Made by a program: the position numbers and the translations under genes. DNA of 64,000 nt from Rhodobacterales bacterium (GTDB lineage: Bacteria; Pseudomonadota; Alphaproteobacteria; Rhodobacterales; Rhodobacteraceae). Shown piece by piece: positions 1 through 8,399 of the stretch. Below the pieces are notes generated by a model that was not told the origin of the DNA, made no database searches, and was given only the letters and a program-made list of their open reading frames with translations. The DNA is taken from NCBI GenBank assembly GCA_017303485.1, contig JAFLCY010000001.1, forward strand, positions 124,001 through 188,000. Direction: 5' to 3'. Position 1 is the stretch's first letter; each line of letters starts with the position of its first letter.

Positions 1-636
1 GATGAACGTCGCCTGCACGGTGATCGGCGAGACGATGTTCCGCAGGATATGGTTCGTGATCACGTAAGGGGTGGAGGAGCCGAGCGCCCGGGACGCCTCG
101 ACGAAGGGCAGTTCGCGGATCACCAGGGTCGATGCGCGGCTGATCCGGGCGAAGCGGGGCACATAGACGATGGTCAGGGCGATGATCACGTTGACCATGG
201 ATCCACCAAGGATCGACACCAGCGAGATGGCCAGCAGGATATCGGGGAAGGCCATCATCGCGTCGATCAGTCGCGACAGCGGGGCGTCAAGACGGCGGTA
301 GAACCCGGCCAGTAGCCCGATGAATATGCCGACCACGGTCGACAGCGCCGCCACGCCGAACCCGATGCTGAGCGAGGTGCGCCCGGCATAGAGGAGGCGC
401 GACAGGAGGTCCCGCCCGTAGGCATCGGCGCCAAGTAGGTAGTCACCGAACGGTGGGCTGAGGCGCGCGCGCACTGCCATCTTGGCGGGGTCCTGTGGCG
501 CCACCAGGGGGGCAAAGGCGCAAAGCCCGGCGATGATCAGGAAGACGATCAGGGCGATCAGGACCGAACGGCGGGCAAGCAGCAGCCGGAAGAAGCCTGG
601 ATCGGTCGCGAATGAGGATGAGCTGGCAGCGGCCAT
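1..636 (-). CDS. Peptide/nickel-type ABC transporter permease (DppC-like), partial
   Basis: Second inner-membrane permease of a peptide-type ABC importer. The 212 visible codons are open from an ATG at 636 to the window edge; the C-terminus lies outside. Seen: an N-terminal tail, a hydrophobic segment near residues 25-45, then the DppC-type sequence LLGADAYGRDLLSRL and a BPD_transp_1 domain with several hydrophobic helices. The EAA-loop region (EASRALGSSTP) lies close to the edge. The start is 11 bp after the stop of the upstream permease, so the two are co-transcribed with the binding protein at 1661-3175. The ATPase genes are presumably beyond the left edge. The substrate is not readable from sequence; di-/oligopeptide, nickel or a related solute are all possible for this family. 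Confidence 0.85.
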   Translation of the reverse strand, partial: MAAASSSSFATDPGFFRLLLARRSVLIALIVFLIIAGLCAFAPLVAPQDPAKMAVRARLSPPFGDYLLGADAYGRDLLSRLLYAGRTSLSIGFGVAALSTVVGIFIGLLAGFYRRLDAPLSRLIDAMMAFPDILLAISLVSILGGSMVNVIIALTIVYVPRFARISRASTLVIRELPFVEASRALGSSTPYVITNHILRNIVSPITVQATFI

Positions 637-647
637 GGCGGGGTTCC

Positions 648-1589
648 CTAGTATTTCACGCGCTTGTCGACGACGAGGTAGAGGAGGTCGACGGCGAGGT
701 TCACGAGGACGTAAAGCGTGGCGACAACGATGAGTGTGCCCTGGATCACGGGGTAGTCCCGGCGCAGCACGGCATTGACGACGAGGTTGCCCATGCCGGG
801 AATGTTGAACACACGTTCGGTCACCACGGCCCCCGAGACGAGGAGGGCAAAGGTCAGCCCGACAACCGTGATGATCGGGATCGCCGCATTCTTCAGCGCA
901 TGGCGCAGGACGACGCGCAGCTCGCTCATCCCCTTGGAGCGGGCGGTGCGGACGTAATCTTCGCCCAGCACATCAAGCATCGAGGCGCGGGTAAAGCGCA
1001 GGATCAGGGCGGAGTTCACGATCCCGAGGACGAGCGAGGGCAGCATGAGGTGCTGCATCCGGATCAGAAAGCTCGCATCCGGCCCGCCATAGCCCGAGGC
1101 CGGAAACCAGCCGAGGTCAGAGGCGAAGTAGCGTTGCAGCAGAAGGCCGGTCCAGAACGAGGGCAGCGAGGCGGCCAGCATCGCCAGCGTGATCGAGGTC
1201 TGGTCCAGCAGAGATCCGCGCCGGTAGGCGGCATAGATCCCGATGGGGGCTGCGATGACAACCGCAAGGATCAGCGAGAACAGCGCCAGGAAAGCGGTGG
1301 GTTCGGCGCGATCCCACAGAACCTGCGTCACCGGCTGCTTGAAGAAGATCGAGGTGCCGAGATCGCCCTGCGCCACATTGCTCATGAAGATCGCGTACTG
1401 GACGAAGATTGACCGGTTCAGCCCCAGTTTTTCGCGCAAGGCCAAGGCGTCTGCCGGAGTGGCATCCGGCCCGAGCAACAGCGCCGCGGGATCGCCGGGC
1501 GCCAGGCGCACGATCACGAAGGCAATGGTGACAACGAGAAAGACGACGATGATCATGCCAATCAGGCGTCGCAGGATGTAACGGCTCAT
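648..1589 (-). CDS. Peptide/nickel-type ABC transporter permease (DppB-like)
   Basis: First inner-membrane permease of the importer, 313 residues, normal for DppB/OppB. It opens with MSRYILRRL followed by a membrane helix (about 9-30), which is the typical DppB N-terminus, then an APGDP segment and a C-terminal permease domain with the EAA loop (VRTARSKGMSELRV). The reading frame is open further upstream, but the ATG at 1589 is preceded by an AGGAAAGG ribosome site and gives the conserved N-terminus. It follows the binding-protein gene after a gap containing a strong stem-loop (1619-1649) and precedes the DppC-like gene by 11 bp. Confidence 0.9.
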   Translation of the reverse strand: MSRYILRRLIGMIIVVFLVVTIAFVIVRLAPGDPAALLLGPDATPADALALREKLGLNRSIFVQYAIFMSNVAQGDLGTSIFFKQPVTQVLWDRAEPTAFLALFSLILAVVIAAPIGIYAAYRRGSLLDQTSITLAMLAASLPSFWTGLLLQRYFASDLGWFPASGYGGPDASFLIRMQHLMLPSLVLGIVNSALILRFTRASMLDVLGEDYVRTARSKGMSELRVVLRHALKNAAIPIITVVGLTFALLVSGAVVTERVFNIPGMGNLVVNAVLRRDYPVIQGTLIVVATLYVLVNLAVDLLYLVVDKRVKY

Positions 1590-1618
1590 CTGCCTTTCCT
1601 CCGCTTGGACTAGTGACA

Positions 1619-1649
1619 GCTGCGGGCGCCTCCCCAGGACGCCCGCAGC
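1619..1649 (-). terminator. Intercistronic stem-loop after the binding-protein gene
   Basis: Perfect 10-bp inverted repeat (1619-1628 with 1640-1649, loop 11 nt), very GC-rich, lying between the stop of the binding-protein gene (1661) and the start of the first permease (1589). There is no T-run, so it looks like an mRNA-stabilising or attenuating hairpin, not a full terminator. Such hairpins commonly keep binding-protein expression above that of the membrane subunits. Confidence 0.6.
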
Positions 1650-1660
1650 GGCAGTTCGCT

Positions 1661-3175
1661 TCAGTTTGCCTTGGCGTTCCAGAAGGCCGGCCACGGTGAC
1701 GGCGTGACCCCCTCCAGGCCCTTGGCCGCGCCCTGAAGCGCTGCGAAGTTGCCAATCTTCAAGAAGCCGACATCTTCCAGCAGGTTCTGCTGTAGCTGCC
1801 CAAACAATTCTTGCCGCTTGGCCATGTCGATTTCAGTGGTGAAGGCCGTCAGGATTTCCTCTTTCGCCGGATTGGTCCAACCCAGCCGCGAGGTCGGCGC
1901 ATAGAGGTCGGTCAATGCCGGTTCCGGCAGGAAGGGCGAATGGGTGATGTAGATGTCCCAGAGCGACGGGTCGTTGCGCTGTTCCCCCAGCGTCGCCCAG
2001 TCGACCACATTCATCTGGACCTTGAAGCCAGCGGCCTCCAGCGCAAGCTTCGCCACTTCGGCCATCTTGAAATGGAACTCATACTGGCGCGAGGTCAGGA
2101 TGCGCAGGGGCGTGCCGTCGTAGTTCGCGGCATCCAGGTATTCCTTCGCCTTGGCCGGGTCGTTCTGGTTGTAAAGCTCGGTGCCCTCGGTCCGGTGCCA
2201 GGGCGACCCCTCCGGATACATCGACCCGTCCGAGCTGAAGAACTTGTCGTCGCCGAAGGCGGCGAACATCATATCGTCCATCGGCAGTGCGGCTTCCAGC
2301 GCCTTGCGGATGTTGAGGTCGGTCAGAAGCCCGGCCTTGTGGTTCACCGCCCAGACCGGCCAGCCGAAGTTCTGGATCAGGACCGGCACGGCCTTGTCGC
2401 TGCTGGCGATGCGGTCGTAGGATTCGACCGGCAGACCATCGGCATAGTCGAACTGGCCGGACACCAGCCCTTCGACGCGGGTGTTAGCATCGGGGACGGG
2501 CACGAAGCGGATTTCATCGACGGACTGGCTGCGGGCGCCGGCGGCACCGTCCGACGGTTCGCTGCGCGAGACATAGCCGTCAAACTTGACCACCTGGATA
2601 TACTGGTCCGGCACATGGGCCACGAGCTTGTAGGGGCCGGTCCCGACGGGCGAGGTGATATCTCCACCCAGGATTTCCTGCGGGTAGATCGCTGCTGCGG
2701 AGTTGTTGAAAGCGAGCAGCGACAACAGCGGGGCGTAGGCGGTGTTCAGCTTGATCTCGACCGTCTGCGCGTCGGGCGCAGAGATCGAAGCAATCTTGTC
2801 GGCCACGCCCTTGCCGCGTGTAGAGATCTCGGTCCAGCGCTTGAGCGAGTCGACGACATCGGCGCTGTCCATGGCCGAGCCGTCATGGAAGGTGATGCCC
2901 GTACGCAGCTTGATCCGGTAGGTCTTTCCCTCGTCCGTCACTTCCGGCAGCGCTTCGGCGAGCAGGGGCTGGATGTTCCACTTGCTGTCAAAGGTGAAGA
3001 GCGTCTCGACGATGTGCTGGGTCACCATGCCGACGACATCCTGCGTCGAGGTCATGGGGTCCATGGATTGCGGTTCTCCGATGATCGCGACCTCCAGCGT
3101 ATCGGCGAGAGCAGGTGCGGTCAGGGCAGTGCCAGTGAGCAGGGCCGCCAACAAGGCGCGGTTCAGCATCTTCAT
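1661..3175 (-). CDS. ABC transporter substrate-binding protein, family 5 (peptide type)
   Basis: Periplasmic solute receptor of the importer, 504 residues, usual size for SBP_bac_5. It has a clear Sec signal peptide of 24 residues ending ALA before DTLEV, then the family opening GEPQSMDP, the segment LRTGITFHDGSAMDSADVV typical of DppA/OppA relatives, and a C-terminal lobe. Three in-frame ATGs lie close together; the one at 3175 is chosen because a GGGAGG ribosome site sits 6 nt before it, while the ATG at 3181 directly abuts that site. It is the first gene of the operon and is followed by a stem-loop and two permeases. The ligand is unknown. Confidence 0.9.
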   Translation of the reverse strand: MKMLNRALLAALLTGTALTAPALADTLEVAIIGEPQSMDPMTSTQDVVGMVTQHIVETLFTFDSKWNIQPLLAEALPEVTDEGKTYRIKLRTGITFHDGSAMDSADVVDSLKRWTEISTRGKGVADKIASISAPDAQTVEIKLNTAYAPLLSLLAFNNSAAAIYPQEILGGDITSPVGTGPYKLVAHVPDQYIQVVKFDGYVSRSEPSDGAAGARSQSVDEIRFVPVPDANTRVEGLVSGQFDYADGLPVESYDRIASSDKAVPVLIQNFGWPVWAVNHKAGLLTDLNIRKALEAALPMDDMMFAAFGDDKFFSSDGSMYPEGSPWHRTEGTELYNQNDPAKAKEYLDAANYDGTPLRILTSRQYEFHFKMAEVAKLALEAAGFKVQMNVVDWATLGEQRNDPSLWDIYITHSPFLPEPALTDLYAPTSRLGWTNPAKEEILTAFTTEIDMAKRQELFGQLQQNLLEDVGFLKIGNFAALQGAAKGLEGVTPSPWPAFWNAKAN

Positions 3176-3418
3176 TCTCATCCTCCCTAATAATGGAATA
3201 TAGAGCCGTATTAGGAAATACCGCCGACTCACCCTTCTGTCAAGCGGCATGACGGATGCGCCCGCAGGGACCGAACGGGTCCTGTCGCGAACTTCGGTGT
3301 AAACCGGGAGAAGGGCGATGATCGTCTTCTGTCAGGCGGCTAGGGCCGTGACTTGGCGAGCAGATTCCGTCCGGGCGTCATCTGCCCGGTTCGGATCATG
3401 CTTGCGGCAGAATCCTTT
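3176..3418. promoter_or_regulatory. Intergenic region with inverted repeat (3186-3215) and hairpin (3366-3395)
   Basis: The binding-protein promoter must lie here. A 7-bp inverted repeat (CCTAATA at 3186-3192, TATTAGG at 3209-3215) sits in the A/T-rich stretch just before the ribosome site and is a possible operator. At 3366-3395 a GC-rich hairpin (CCGGGC/GCCCGG core with a TCCG/CGGA outer stem) follows the stop of the histidine-kinase gene and may end that operon; it lacks a T-run. No gene is evident. Confidence 0.4.
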
Positions 3419-5119
3419 TCACGCCCCCTTCGGGCGTGGAAAGACCAGATCAACCGAGGCGCGGTCCGCCTCATGGTGGATGCTGACAGATCCGGAGAGC
3501 TGTGCCGCAAACTGTTGCAGCATGCGCTTCGGCAGGGACTGAAGGCCGACAGTCGCGTCGGGGCGCAGCTGGGGCACGTCCGGACCTTCGATCCTGAGAC
3601 GGATCTTGCCCTCGGCCTCGGAAAGATCAACCACCACCCCGTCCGGACCGATGCCGGGCTTTGCAAGGTAGCAGCCCATCGCCTCGGCCAGGGCCAGGGC
3701 GAGGGGGACGGCGGCCTGGGCTTCCATCCGGATCGGTTGCAGGCGACTGGATGTCATCCCGAGCGCGACACCGTGAATCTCTTTCAGCCGCTTGACCACG
3801 TCGGCCAGCACCACATCCATCGCCACGTCGCGGTGACCAGACAGGGCGTAAAGGCTGGTATGGGTCGAGGACAGGGCGATGACGCGATCTATCAGCCCGT
3901 CCAGGACCGAGCGCAGCTTCTGGTCCTGGGCCTCGCGCCGGTACATCCGCATGATCGACGTGATGATCTGCAGGCTGTTGCCGCTGCGGTGGTTCACCTC
4001 GCGAATCAGCAGGTCCTTGTCGACAAGGAGGTTCTGCATCTCGGCCTCGTCCTGCTCGATGGTGTGGATCATGCCTTCATAGGCCGCATGCAGGCTTTTG
4101 ATTTCGGCAGGGGCGCCGCTGAGGTCGGGAATATGCAGGCGCTCTTTGGTCGAGACGTAACTGGACATCGACCGTGACAGGGCGCGGACATGGCGGACGA
4201 CAAGACGGCTGGAGGCGAAGCCGGCGGCAATCAGCGCTGCGATCCAGGTCAGGACGGGCAAAAGGTAGGGGGTCAATGTGCTGGCGCGCTGCCAGATGCC
4301 GCCGATTTCGCGCTGCCAGACCGAAAGCAGGTAAAGCCCGTCGGCCACGCTGACAACTGACAGGATATGGCGCCCCTCGGCGTCATCGACATAGGCCGGA
4401 CGGTCCGCCAGAAGGGCAAGCCGGGTCATGTCGACCCCGCCCGGAACCATATCGGCAGGAGATTTCGACGTGTCGGAGGACAAGAGGACAGTGCCGTCCG
4501 CCTGAAAGGTCGCCAGGTAGGACGGCCGCCATAGCGCCAGCGATCCGGCATAGTCGTCCGGTGCGACCGACGTGTAGGACAGTGAAATGGCGACCATTCC
4601 GACCTGCGCGCCGGTGCGGCTGAAAACCGGATGGCTGACGCCGACGACTGCCGTATCCGACACCGGGCCGTGCGGGTTGTAGACGATGCTTGGCAGGGGC
4701 TCCTTGATCATGCCCTGGAACAGCGCGTCGTCCTTGAAATCATAGACACGGCCAGTCGAGGAACAGGTCATCAGCCCGCTCATCGGGATATAGGCCACCA
4801 GCGTCGCCTGCGGGATCGAGCGCGCAACCGCCGTCACGCGGTCCACGCAACTGAAGTCGGGTGTGGCCGAGGGGGCCAGAACCGAGGCCAGCACGCGGGC
4901 CGCAAGCTGGGCTTCATTGATGAGGTCGATCTGTTCCCGCACCGCCTGAAGGGCGGTGCCACCGACCCCGGCCAGTGTGGTTTCGTCAACCTGGTCAAGC
5001 GCGTCGCGGGTCTGGACGACCGACAGGACGCCGAGCGGCATAAGCGCAAGCATGAGGGTGGAGCCCAGCCGCACCCCGAGGCTGCTGGTCGACAGCCATG
5101 ACCAGGCCTTGCGGATCAA
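3419..5119 (-). CDS. Membrane sensor histidine kinase, HisKA_2/HWE type, general stress response
   Basis: Likely sensor kinase that feeds PhyR. Length 566 residues. Seen: a membrane helix at about 14-36, a periplasmic sensory region to about 280, a second helix at about 283-306, a HAMP-like linker, and a HisKA_2-type dimerisation domain with H377 in EVNHRSGNSLQ. The C-terminal ATP-binding half is weakly conserved: where related kinases carry an Asn-containing N-box, residues 473-486 read LALALAEAMGCYLA, with no Asn, and no clear glycine-rich boxes follow. It starts with TTG (5117-5119) overlapping the ecfG stop by 4 bp (TTGA), so it is translationally coupled. No in-frame ATG occurs before the first membrane helix. 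Kinase function is inferred and could be impaired. Confidence 0.8.
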   Translation of the reverse strand: MIRKAWSWLSTSSLGVRLGSTLMLALMPLGVLSVVQTRDALDQVDETTLAGVGGTALQAVREQIDLINEAQLAARVLASVLAPSATPDFSCVDRVTAVARSIPQATLVAYIPMSGLMTCSSTGRVYDFKDDALFQGMIKEPLPSIVYNPHGPVSDTAVVGVSHPVFSRTGAQVGMVAISLSYTSVAPDDYAGSLALWRPSYLATFQADGTVLLSSDTSKSPADMVPGGVDMTRLALLADRPAYVDDAEGRHILSVVSVADGLYLLSVWQREIGGIWQRASTLTPYLLPVLTWIAALIAAGFASSRLVVRHVRALSRSMSSYVSTKERLHIPDLSGAPAEIKSLHAAYEGMIHTIEQDEAEMQNLLVDKDLLIREVNHRSGNSLQIITSIMRMYRREAQDQKLRSVLDGLIDRVIALSSTHTSLYALSGHRDVAMDVVLADVVKRLKEIHGVALGMTSSRLQPIRMEAQAAVPLALALAEAMGCYLAKPGIGPDGVVVDLSEAEGKIRLRIEGPDVPQLRPDATVGLQSLPKRMLQQFAAQLSGSVSIHHEADRASVDLVFPRPKGA

Positions 5120-5691
5120 GACCCGGCTGCGGCAGACCGAAGCACGACCGCCTGCGTTGCGCCGTCCGTTCCCGAGAACATGTCCTCTCCATCCTCAAGA
5201 TGCAGAAGCTCGGCCAGACGCTTGCGGGCCCGGCTGGCGCGGCTTTTGACCGTTCCGATCGCCACGCCCATCATCCCGGCGGCCTCCTCGCAGGAAAAAC
5301 CCGAAGCGCCGACCAGGATCAGGACCTCGCGGTGTTCGGGGCTGAGCTGGTCGAAGGCCTTCTGGAATTCCTGCAAGGCAAGGCGACCGTCATGCGCCGG
5401 CTTGACCGACAGCGACGCGGCATGAATGCCGTCGCTGTCCTGCACCTCGCGCCTGATCTTGCGCAGCGACGAGTAGAAGGTGTTGCGCAGGATGGTGAAC
5501 AGCCAGGCATCGAGGTTCGTTGCGGGGTCGAACTTGTCGATGTTGGACCAGGCCTTGAGGATCGTATCCTGCACCAGGTCATCGGCCCGGCTGACATCGC
5601 GCGCCAGGCTGATCGCAAAGGCGCGCAGCTTCGGAATAGCCCCGGCCAGGCGGTCACGCGGGTCGGCGGGCGGCGGGATTGCCGCGGTCAT
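5116..5691 (-). CDS. ecfG: General stress response ECF sigma factor EcfG
   Basis: Extracytoplasmic-function sigma factor (ECF15) that directs RNA polymerase to GGAAC-N16/17-CGTT promoters; held inactive by NepR until PhyR is phosphorylated. 191 residues. Region sigma-2 is visible as ADDLVQDTILKAWSNIDKFD followed by LDAWLFTILRN (promoter melting and -10 contact), and sigma-4 as FDQLSPEHREVLILVG with the helix-turn-helix EEAAGMMGVAIGTVKSRASR. The ATG overlaps the nepR stop (ATGA) and its own stop overlaps the kinase start, so nepR, ecfG and the kinase form one coupled operon divergent from phyR. Confidence 0.95.
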   Translation of the reverse strand: MTAAIPPPADPRDRLAGAIPKLRAFAISLARDVSRADDLVQDTILKAWSNIDKFDPATNLDAWLFTILRNTFYSSLRKIRREVQDSDGIHAASLSVKPAHDGRLALQEFQKAFDQLSPEHREVLILVGASGFSCEEAAGMMGVAIGTVKSRASRARKRLAELLHLEDGEDMFSGTDGATQAVVLRSAAAGS

Positions 5692-5864
5692 GCTGCGCTG
5701 CCCGGGCCGGAGCCGTCCTTGTTTTTGAGCTGGGCCAGAAGGGTGCGGAACCGGTCCGGCAGGTCTTCGTTCAGGGTGGCCGCGTAGACAAGCCTTAGGT
5801 TTTCGTTGATCTGTTCGCGGATCGCCTGCCGCCTCGGCGCATCCTGTTGCTGGTCGTTCGTCAT
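5688..5864 (-). CDS. nepR: Anti-sigma factor NepR
   Basis: Small anti-sigma factor that binds EcfG and is sequestered by phosphorylated PhyR. Only 58 residues. The core INENLRLVYAATLNEDLPDR (residues 19-38), followed by FRTLLAQL, matches the NepR pattern: two short helices with a conserved LR..Y and an E-LP-RF segment. ATG at 5864, TGA overlapping the ecfG ATG by 4 bp. A GGGAACGGA stretch precedes the start and may act as ribosome site. Position between phyR (divergent) and ecfG is the classical alphaproteobacterial arrangement, which strongly supports the call. Confidence 0.93.
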   Translation of the reverse strand: MTNDQQQDAPRRQAIREQINENLRLVYAATLNEDLPDRFRTLLAQLKNKDGSGPGSAA

Positions 5865-5894
5865 GGCGATCCGTTCCCGCTACTCTTGACCATA

Positions 5895-5919
5895 AACACC
5901 TTGGCCATCATCCGGTTCC
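5895..5919 (-). promoter_or_regulatory. Candidate EcfG-type promoter of nepR-ecfG (proximal)
   Basis: Read on the minus strand this is GGAAC, 16 nt, TGTT, one mismatch from the EcfG consensus (GGAAC-N16/17-CGTT). It would start transcription about 25 nt before the nepR ATG. A second minus-strand candidate lies at 5966-5990. Pattern match only. Confidence 0.35.
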
Positions 5920-5958
5920 CGCAGGTCGACAAGGATGGCATCATACTCAGGTCGAACG

Positions 5959-5990
5959 GGAACCGAACACAACCGGCGGCGTTCGGTTCC
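5959..5990. promoter_or_regulatory. EcfG promoter of phyR inside a 10-bp perfect dyad
   Basis: Plus strand: GGAAC at 5959-5963, 16-nt spacer, CGTT at 5980-5983, an exact EcfG promoter about 40 nt before the phyR ATG. GGAACCGAAC (5959-5968) and GTTCGGTTCC (5981-5990) are perfect inverted repeats, so the minus strand also carries GGAAC followed after 16 nt by TGTT, pointing at nepR. This gives autoregulation of phyR and possibly of the divergent operon. The motif is directly visible; its activity is inferred. Confidence 0.72.
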
Positions 5991-6024
5991 GGTGGCAGTG
6001 CGAAGAGATACAGAGAGATAATCC

Positions 6025-6834
6025 ATGCCCGTTTCCGAATCGGTCGATCTTTCCGCGACAGTTGCGCGGCATCTGCCCTATCTGCGCCGCTATGCCCGTG
6101 CCCTGACCGGAAACCAGACCAGCGGCGATCACTACGCCGTCGCGGTGCTTGAAACCGTCGTGGGCGATCCGCAGCTGCTGTCGGCCCATGCAGATCCGAA
6201 GGTCGCCCTTTTCGCGGTGTTCCACTCGATCTGGTCGGGCTCGGGGGCCCCGGTGGCCAAGGCGGATGATCCGATGTCCGGTGCGGCGCAGGCCCATCTG
6301 GCGGACCTGACGCCGAATTCCCGCGAGGCGCTGCTTCTGAACACCATGGAAGGCTTCGACCCTGCCGAGATGGCGGCGATCATGGGAGTGGACGTGGACG
6401 AAGCGCGGCGCCTCGGCGACGTGGCGCTGGAGGAGATGGAACGCTCGGTGCGCGGGTCCGTTCTGGTGATCGAGGACGAGGCGATCATTGCGATGGACAT
6501 CGAGGCAATTGTCGAAGGCATGGGGCATCGGGTGACATCGAATGCCCGGACCCATGCGGAAGCGGTGACGATGGCTTCCGCCGAGCAGCCAGACCTGATC
6601 CTGGCGGATATCCAGCTGGCCGACTGTTCCTCGGGCGTCGATGCGGTCAACGAGATCCTGGCGCGGTTCGGCGACATTCCGGTGATCTTCGTCACCGCCT
6701 TCCCCGAGCGCCTCCTGACCGGCGAGCGGCCGGAGCCTGCCTTCCTGATCAACAAGCCCTACACCGAAGAACAGATGCGGTCGGCGGTAAGCCAGGCGAT
6801 GTTCTTCTCTTCGACCGAAACGCTGCTGGCTTGA
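6025..6834 (+). CDS. phyR: General stress response regulator PhyR (sigma-like/receiver fusion)
   Basis: Response regulator whose N-terminal half mimics an ECF sigma factor; on phosphorylation it exposes this half, captures NepR and frees EcfG. 269 residues. N-terminal sigma-like domain about 8-140 (HLPYLRRYARALTG and a degenerate sigma-4 helix LTPNSREALLLNTMEGF). Receiver domain about 145-260 with acidic pair E150/D151, phospho-acceptor D195 (ILADIQLAD), T224 in IFVTAFPERL, and K244 in NKPY. Start ATG 6025 lies about 40 nt after a perfect EcfG promoter. Domain order and neighbours make the identification secure. Confidence 0.95.
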   Translation: MPVSESVDLSATVARHLPYLRRYARALTGNQTSGDHYAVAVLETVVGDPQLLSAHADPKVALFAVFHSIWSGSGAPVAKADDPMSGAAQAHLADLTPNSREALLLNTMEGFDPAEMAAIMGVDVDEARRLGDVALEEMERSVRGSVLVIEDEAIIAMDIEAIVEGMGHRVTSNARTHAEAVTMASAEQPDLILADIQLADCSSGVDAVNEILARFGDIPVIFVTAFPERLLTGERPEPAFLINKPYTEEQMRSAVSQAMFFSSTETLLA

Positions 6835-6845
6835 ACGGCCGGGCT

Positions 6846-8399
6846 TCAGACGGCCTCCGGTTGGGCAAAGCTTTGAACCGTCGCAATGGCCCCGTCCAGC
6901 GCCTTGCCCTGTTCGTCCTGCAGGGCGGCCTCGCGCAGACGGCGGGCCCAGTCGGCGGCGTCGCTGCGATCTTGAATCAGGGCGATGGCGCCCAGGACAC
7001 GGTCGAACTTCGACAACCCGCGGGCATGGGTGTCGGAGTAGCCCTTGACCAGTCGGCGGCAGCGGAGAATTTCCACGGCCAGGTCATAGTTTGTGGGCAG
7101 ATGGGCGAGGGCGGTGGTCAGCCAGGCGTCAAGATGCGCCATCTCGGTCGCGTGGCGGAGCGATTTCGGCCGCCAACCCTTCAGGCCGCCAAGGACATGC
7201 AGCATCAGGTAACCGCGCAGCCGGTCGGTTCGCAGGCGTCGGCCCTTGTTGAACAGCCGGTCGATCAGCGCCATGCGACGGGGGTTCGCGGCCCAGCGCG
7301 CACCCATCCGGGCGGGTAGGAGGGAAACGATCTCCTCGGCCCTTGGGTGGAGGAACTCGGTGACGTGCAGCAGGTGACGGTCCTCAGCCCCCATTTCCCC
7401 CGCGATACGCGCCATCCGGGTGGCGCGGGTCTTTTCCCCGGCAACGCGGATGATGTCGTCATAGGCCATCGCGTTGGCGAGGTGTTTTGCCGCTTCCCGG
7501 GTCAGATCGAACGGGGCGCGGTCCTGCTTCAGGATGGCGTCCAACCGGTCGAGATAGGCGCTGCCGTAGGCGAGGTCCTGAAAGTCGACCACCTTGCGCA
7601 GGCCGGGGCGGGCAAGCTCGGCCACGTTGGGGGGCAGGCGGTCGATGCGGGCGGCCAGGGCGTTCCATTCGGAAAGAAGGCGGGCGGGACCTCGTGCGAC
7701 TTCCCCGTGGGGAAGGGCCTTCGTCTGCGCAGGGGTCTGGATACCGGCCTGTGCGGCCTCGAATCCGGCGGCAAAGGCTTTCAGCGAGGGCCCGACCCCC
7801 TTGCCACCCTTGGCGATCGCGGCCTCGAAGGCCTCTTTCGGGAAGGGCAGGACATCGGCTGCGGCGAGGGCGCCGAAGAGGCTGGCGGAAATGACCGACC
7901 CCTGCGCGATGGCCAGCGCGTCGAAATCGGCGGCGATGACACGGCGGGCGGCGATCTCGGCGGCGGCAAGCACCTCGGCCCCGTTGGCGATGCCGTCGCC
8001 AGGGACGGTCTTTTCCGACACGGCCAGCGAGCGGTGGGTGGAGGTGATGAGTGTGGTGCGGTCGGGCGTGACAAAGCCACGGATGATGCTGCGACCAGCC
8101 TCCATCAGCTCGGCGGTGATCATGATGTCGACGTCGCCCGCCGATGGCATGAGCGAGAAGATGGGGGTGCCGTGAGAAGCGGGGGCCATCTCGACATAGT
8201 AGACGGTGGCCCCGGTACGCTGGGCGACGCCTGCAACAGAGGTGGCCTGCGCGGCATAGCCGTTCGCGCGGGCGAGGTCCTCGATCCAGCCGGTGAGGAC
8301 ACCGCCGCCCTGCCCGCCAACGGCAAGGAGGGCGAGCTTGATGATGCCCTGAGTGGCCGGATCTTGCGGGCGGGGGTCGATGCCGGGATGGATGGTCAT
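6846..8399 (-). CDS. iorB: Indolepyruvate oxidoreductase subunit beta-like protein (IorB + DUF6537-type extension)
   Basis: Partner of IorA in oxidative decarboxylation of arylpyruvates to aryl-acyl-CoA. 517 residues, longer than archaeal IorB (about 200) because a C-terminal extension of roughly 300 residues follows the pyruvate-ferredoxin-oxidoreductase gamma-type domain. Seen: a glycine-rich opening LLAVGGQGGGVLTGW (about 22-36), GVAQRTGATVYYVE typical of the gamma domain, then the helical extension. The ATG at 8399 overlaps the iorA stop (ATGA); the open frame continues upstream but only inside iorA. Convergent with phyR, separated by 11 bp. Confidence 0.88.
   Translation of the reverse strand: MTIHPGIDPRPQDPATQGIIKLALLAVGGQGGGVLTGWIEDLARANGYAAQATSVAGVAQRTGATVYYVEMAPASHGTPIFSLMPSAGDVDIMITAELMEAGRSIIRGFVTPDRTTLITSTHRSLAVSEKTVPGDGIANGAEVLAAAEIAARRVIAADFDALAIAQGSVISASLFGALAAADVLPFPKEAFEAAIAKGGKGVGPSLKAFAAGFEAAQAGIQTPAQTKALPHGEVARGPARLLSEWNALAARIDRLPPNVAELARPGLRKVVDFQDLAYGSAYLDRLDAILKQDRAPFDLTREAAKHLANAMAYDDIIRVAGEKTRATRMARIAGEMGAEDRHLLHVTEFLHPRAEEIVSLLPARMGARWAANPRRMALIDRLFNKGRRLRTDRLRGYLMLHVLGGLKGWRPKSLRHATEMAHLDAWLTTALAHLPTNYDLAVEILRCRRLVKGYSDTHARGLSKFDRVLGAIALIQDRSDAADWARRLREAALQDEQGKALDGAIATVQSFAQPEAV

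Noticed and set aside
1811..3190. Long plus-strand open frame (459 codons) opposite the binding-protein gene
   Set aside because: It is the complementary shadow of a well-supported gene with signal peptide and family motifs; its translation is low-complexity Arg/Gly/His-rich and lacks a ribosome site.
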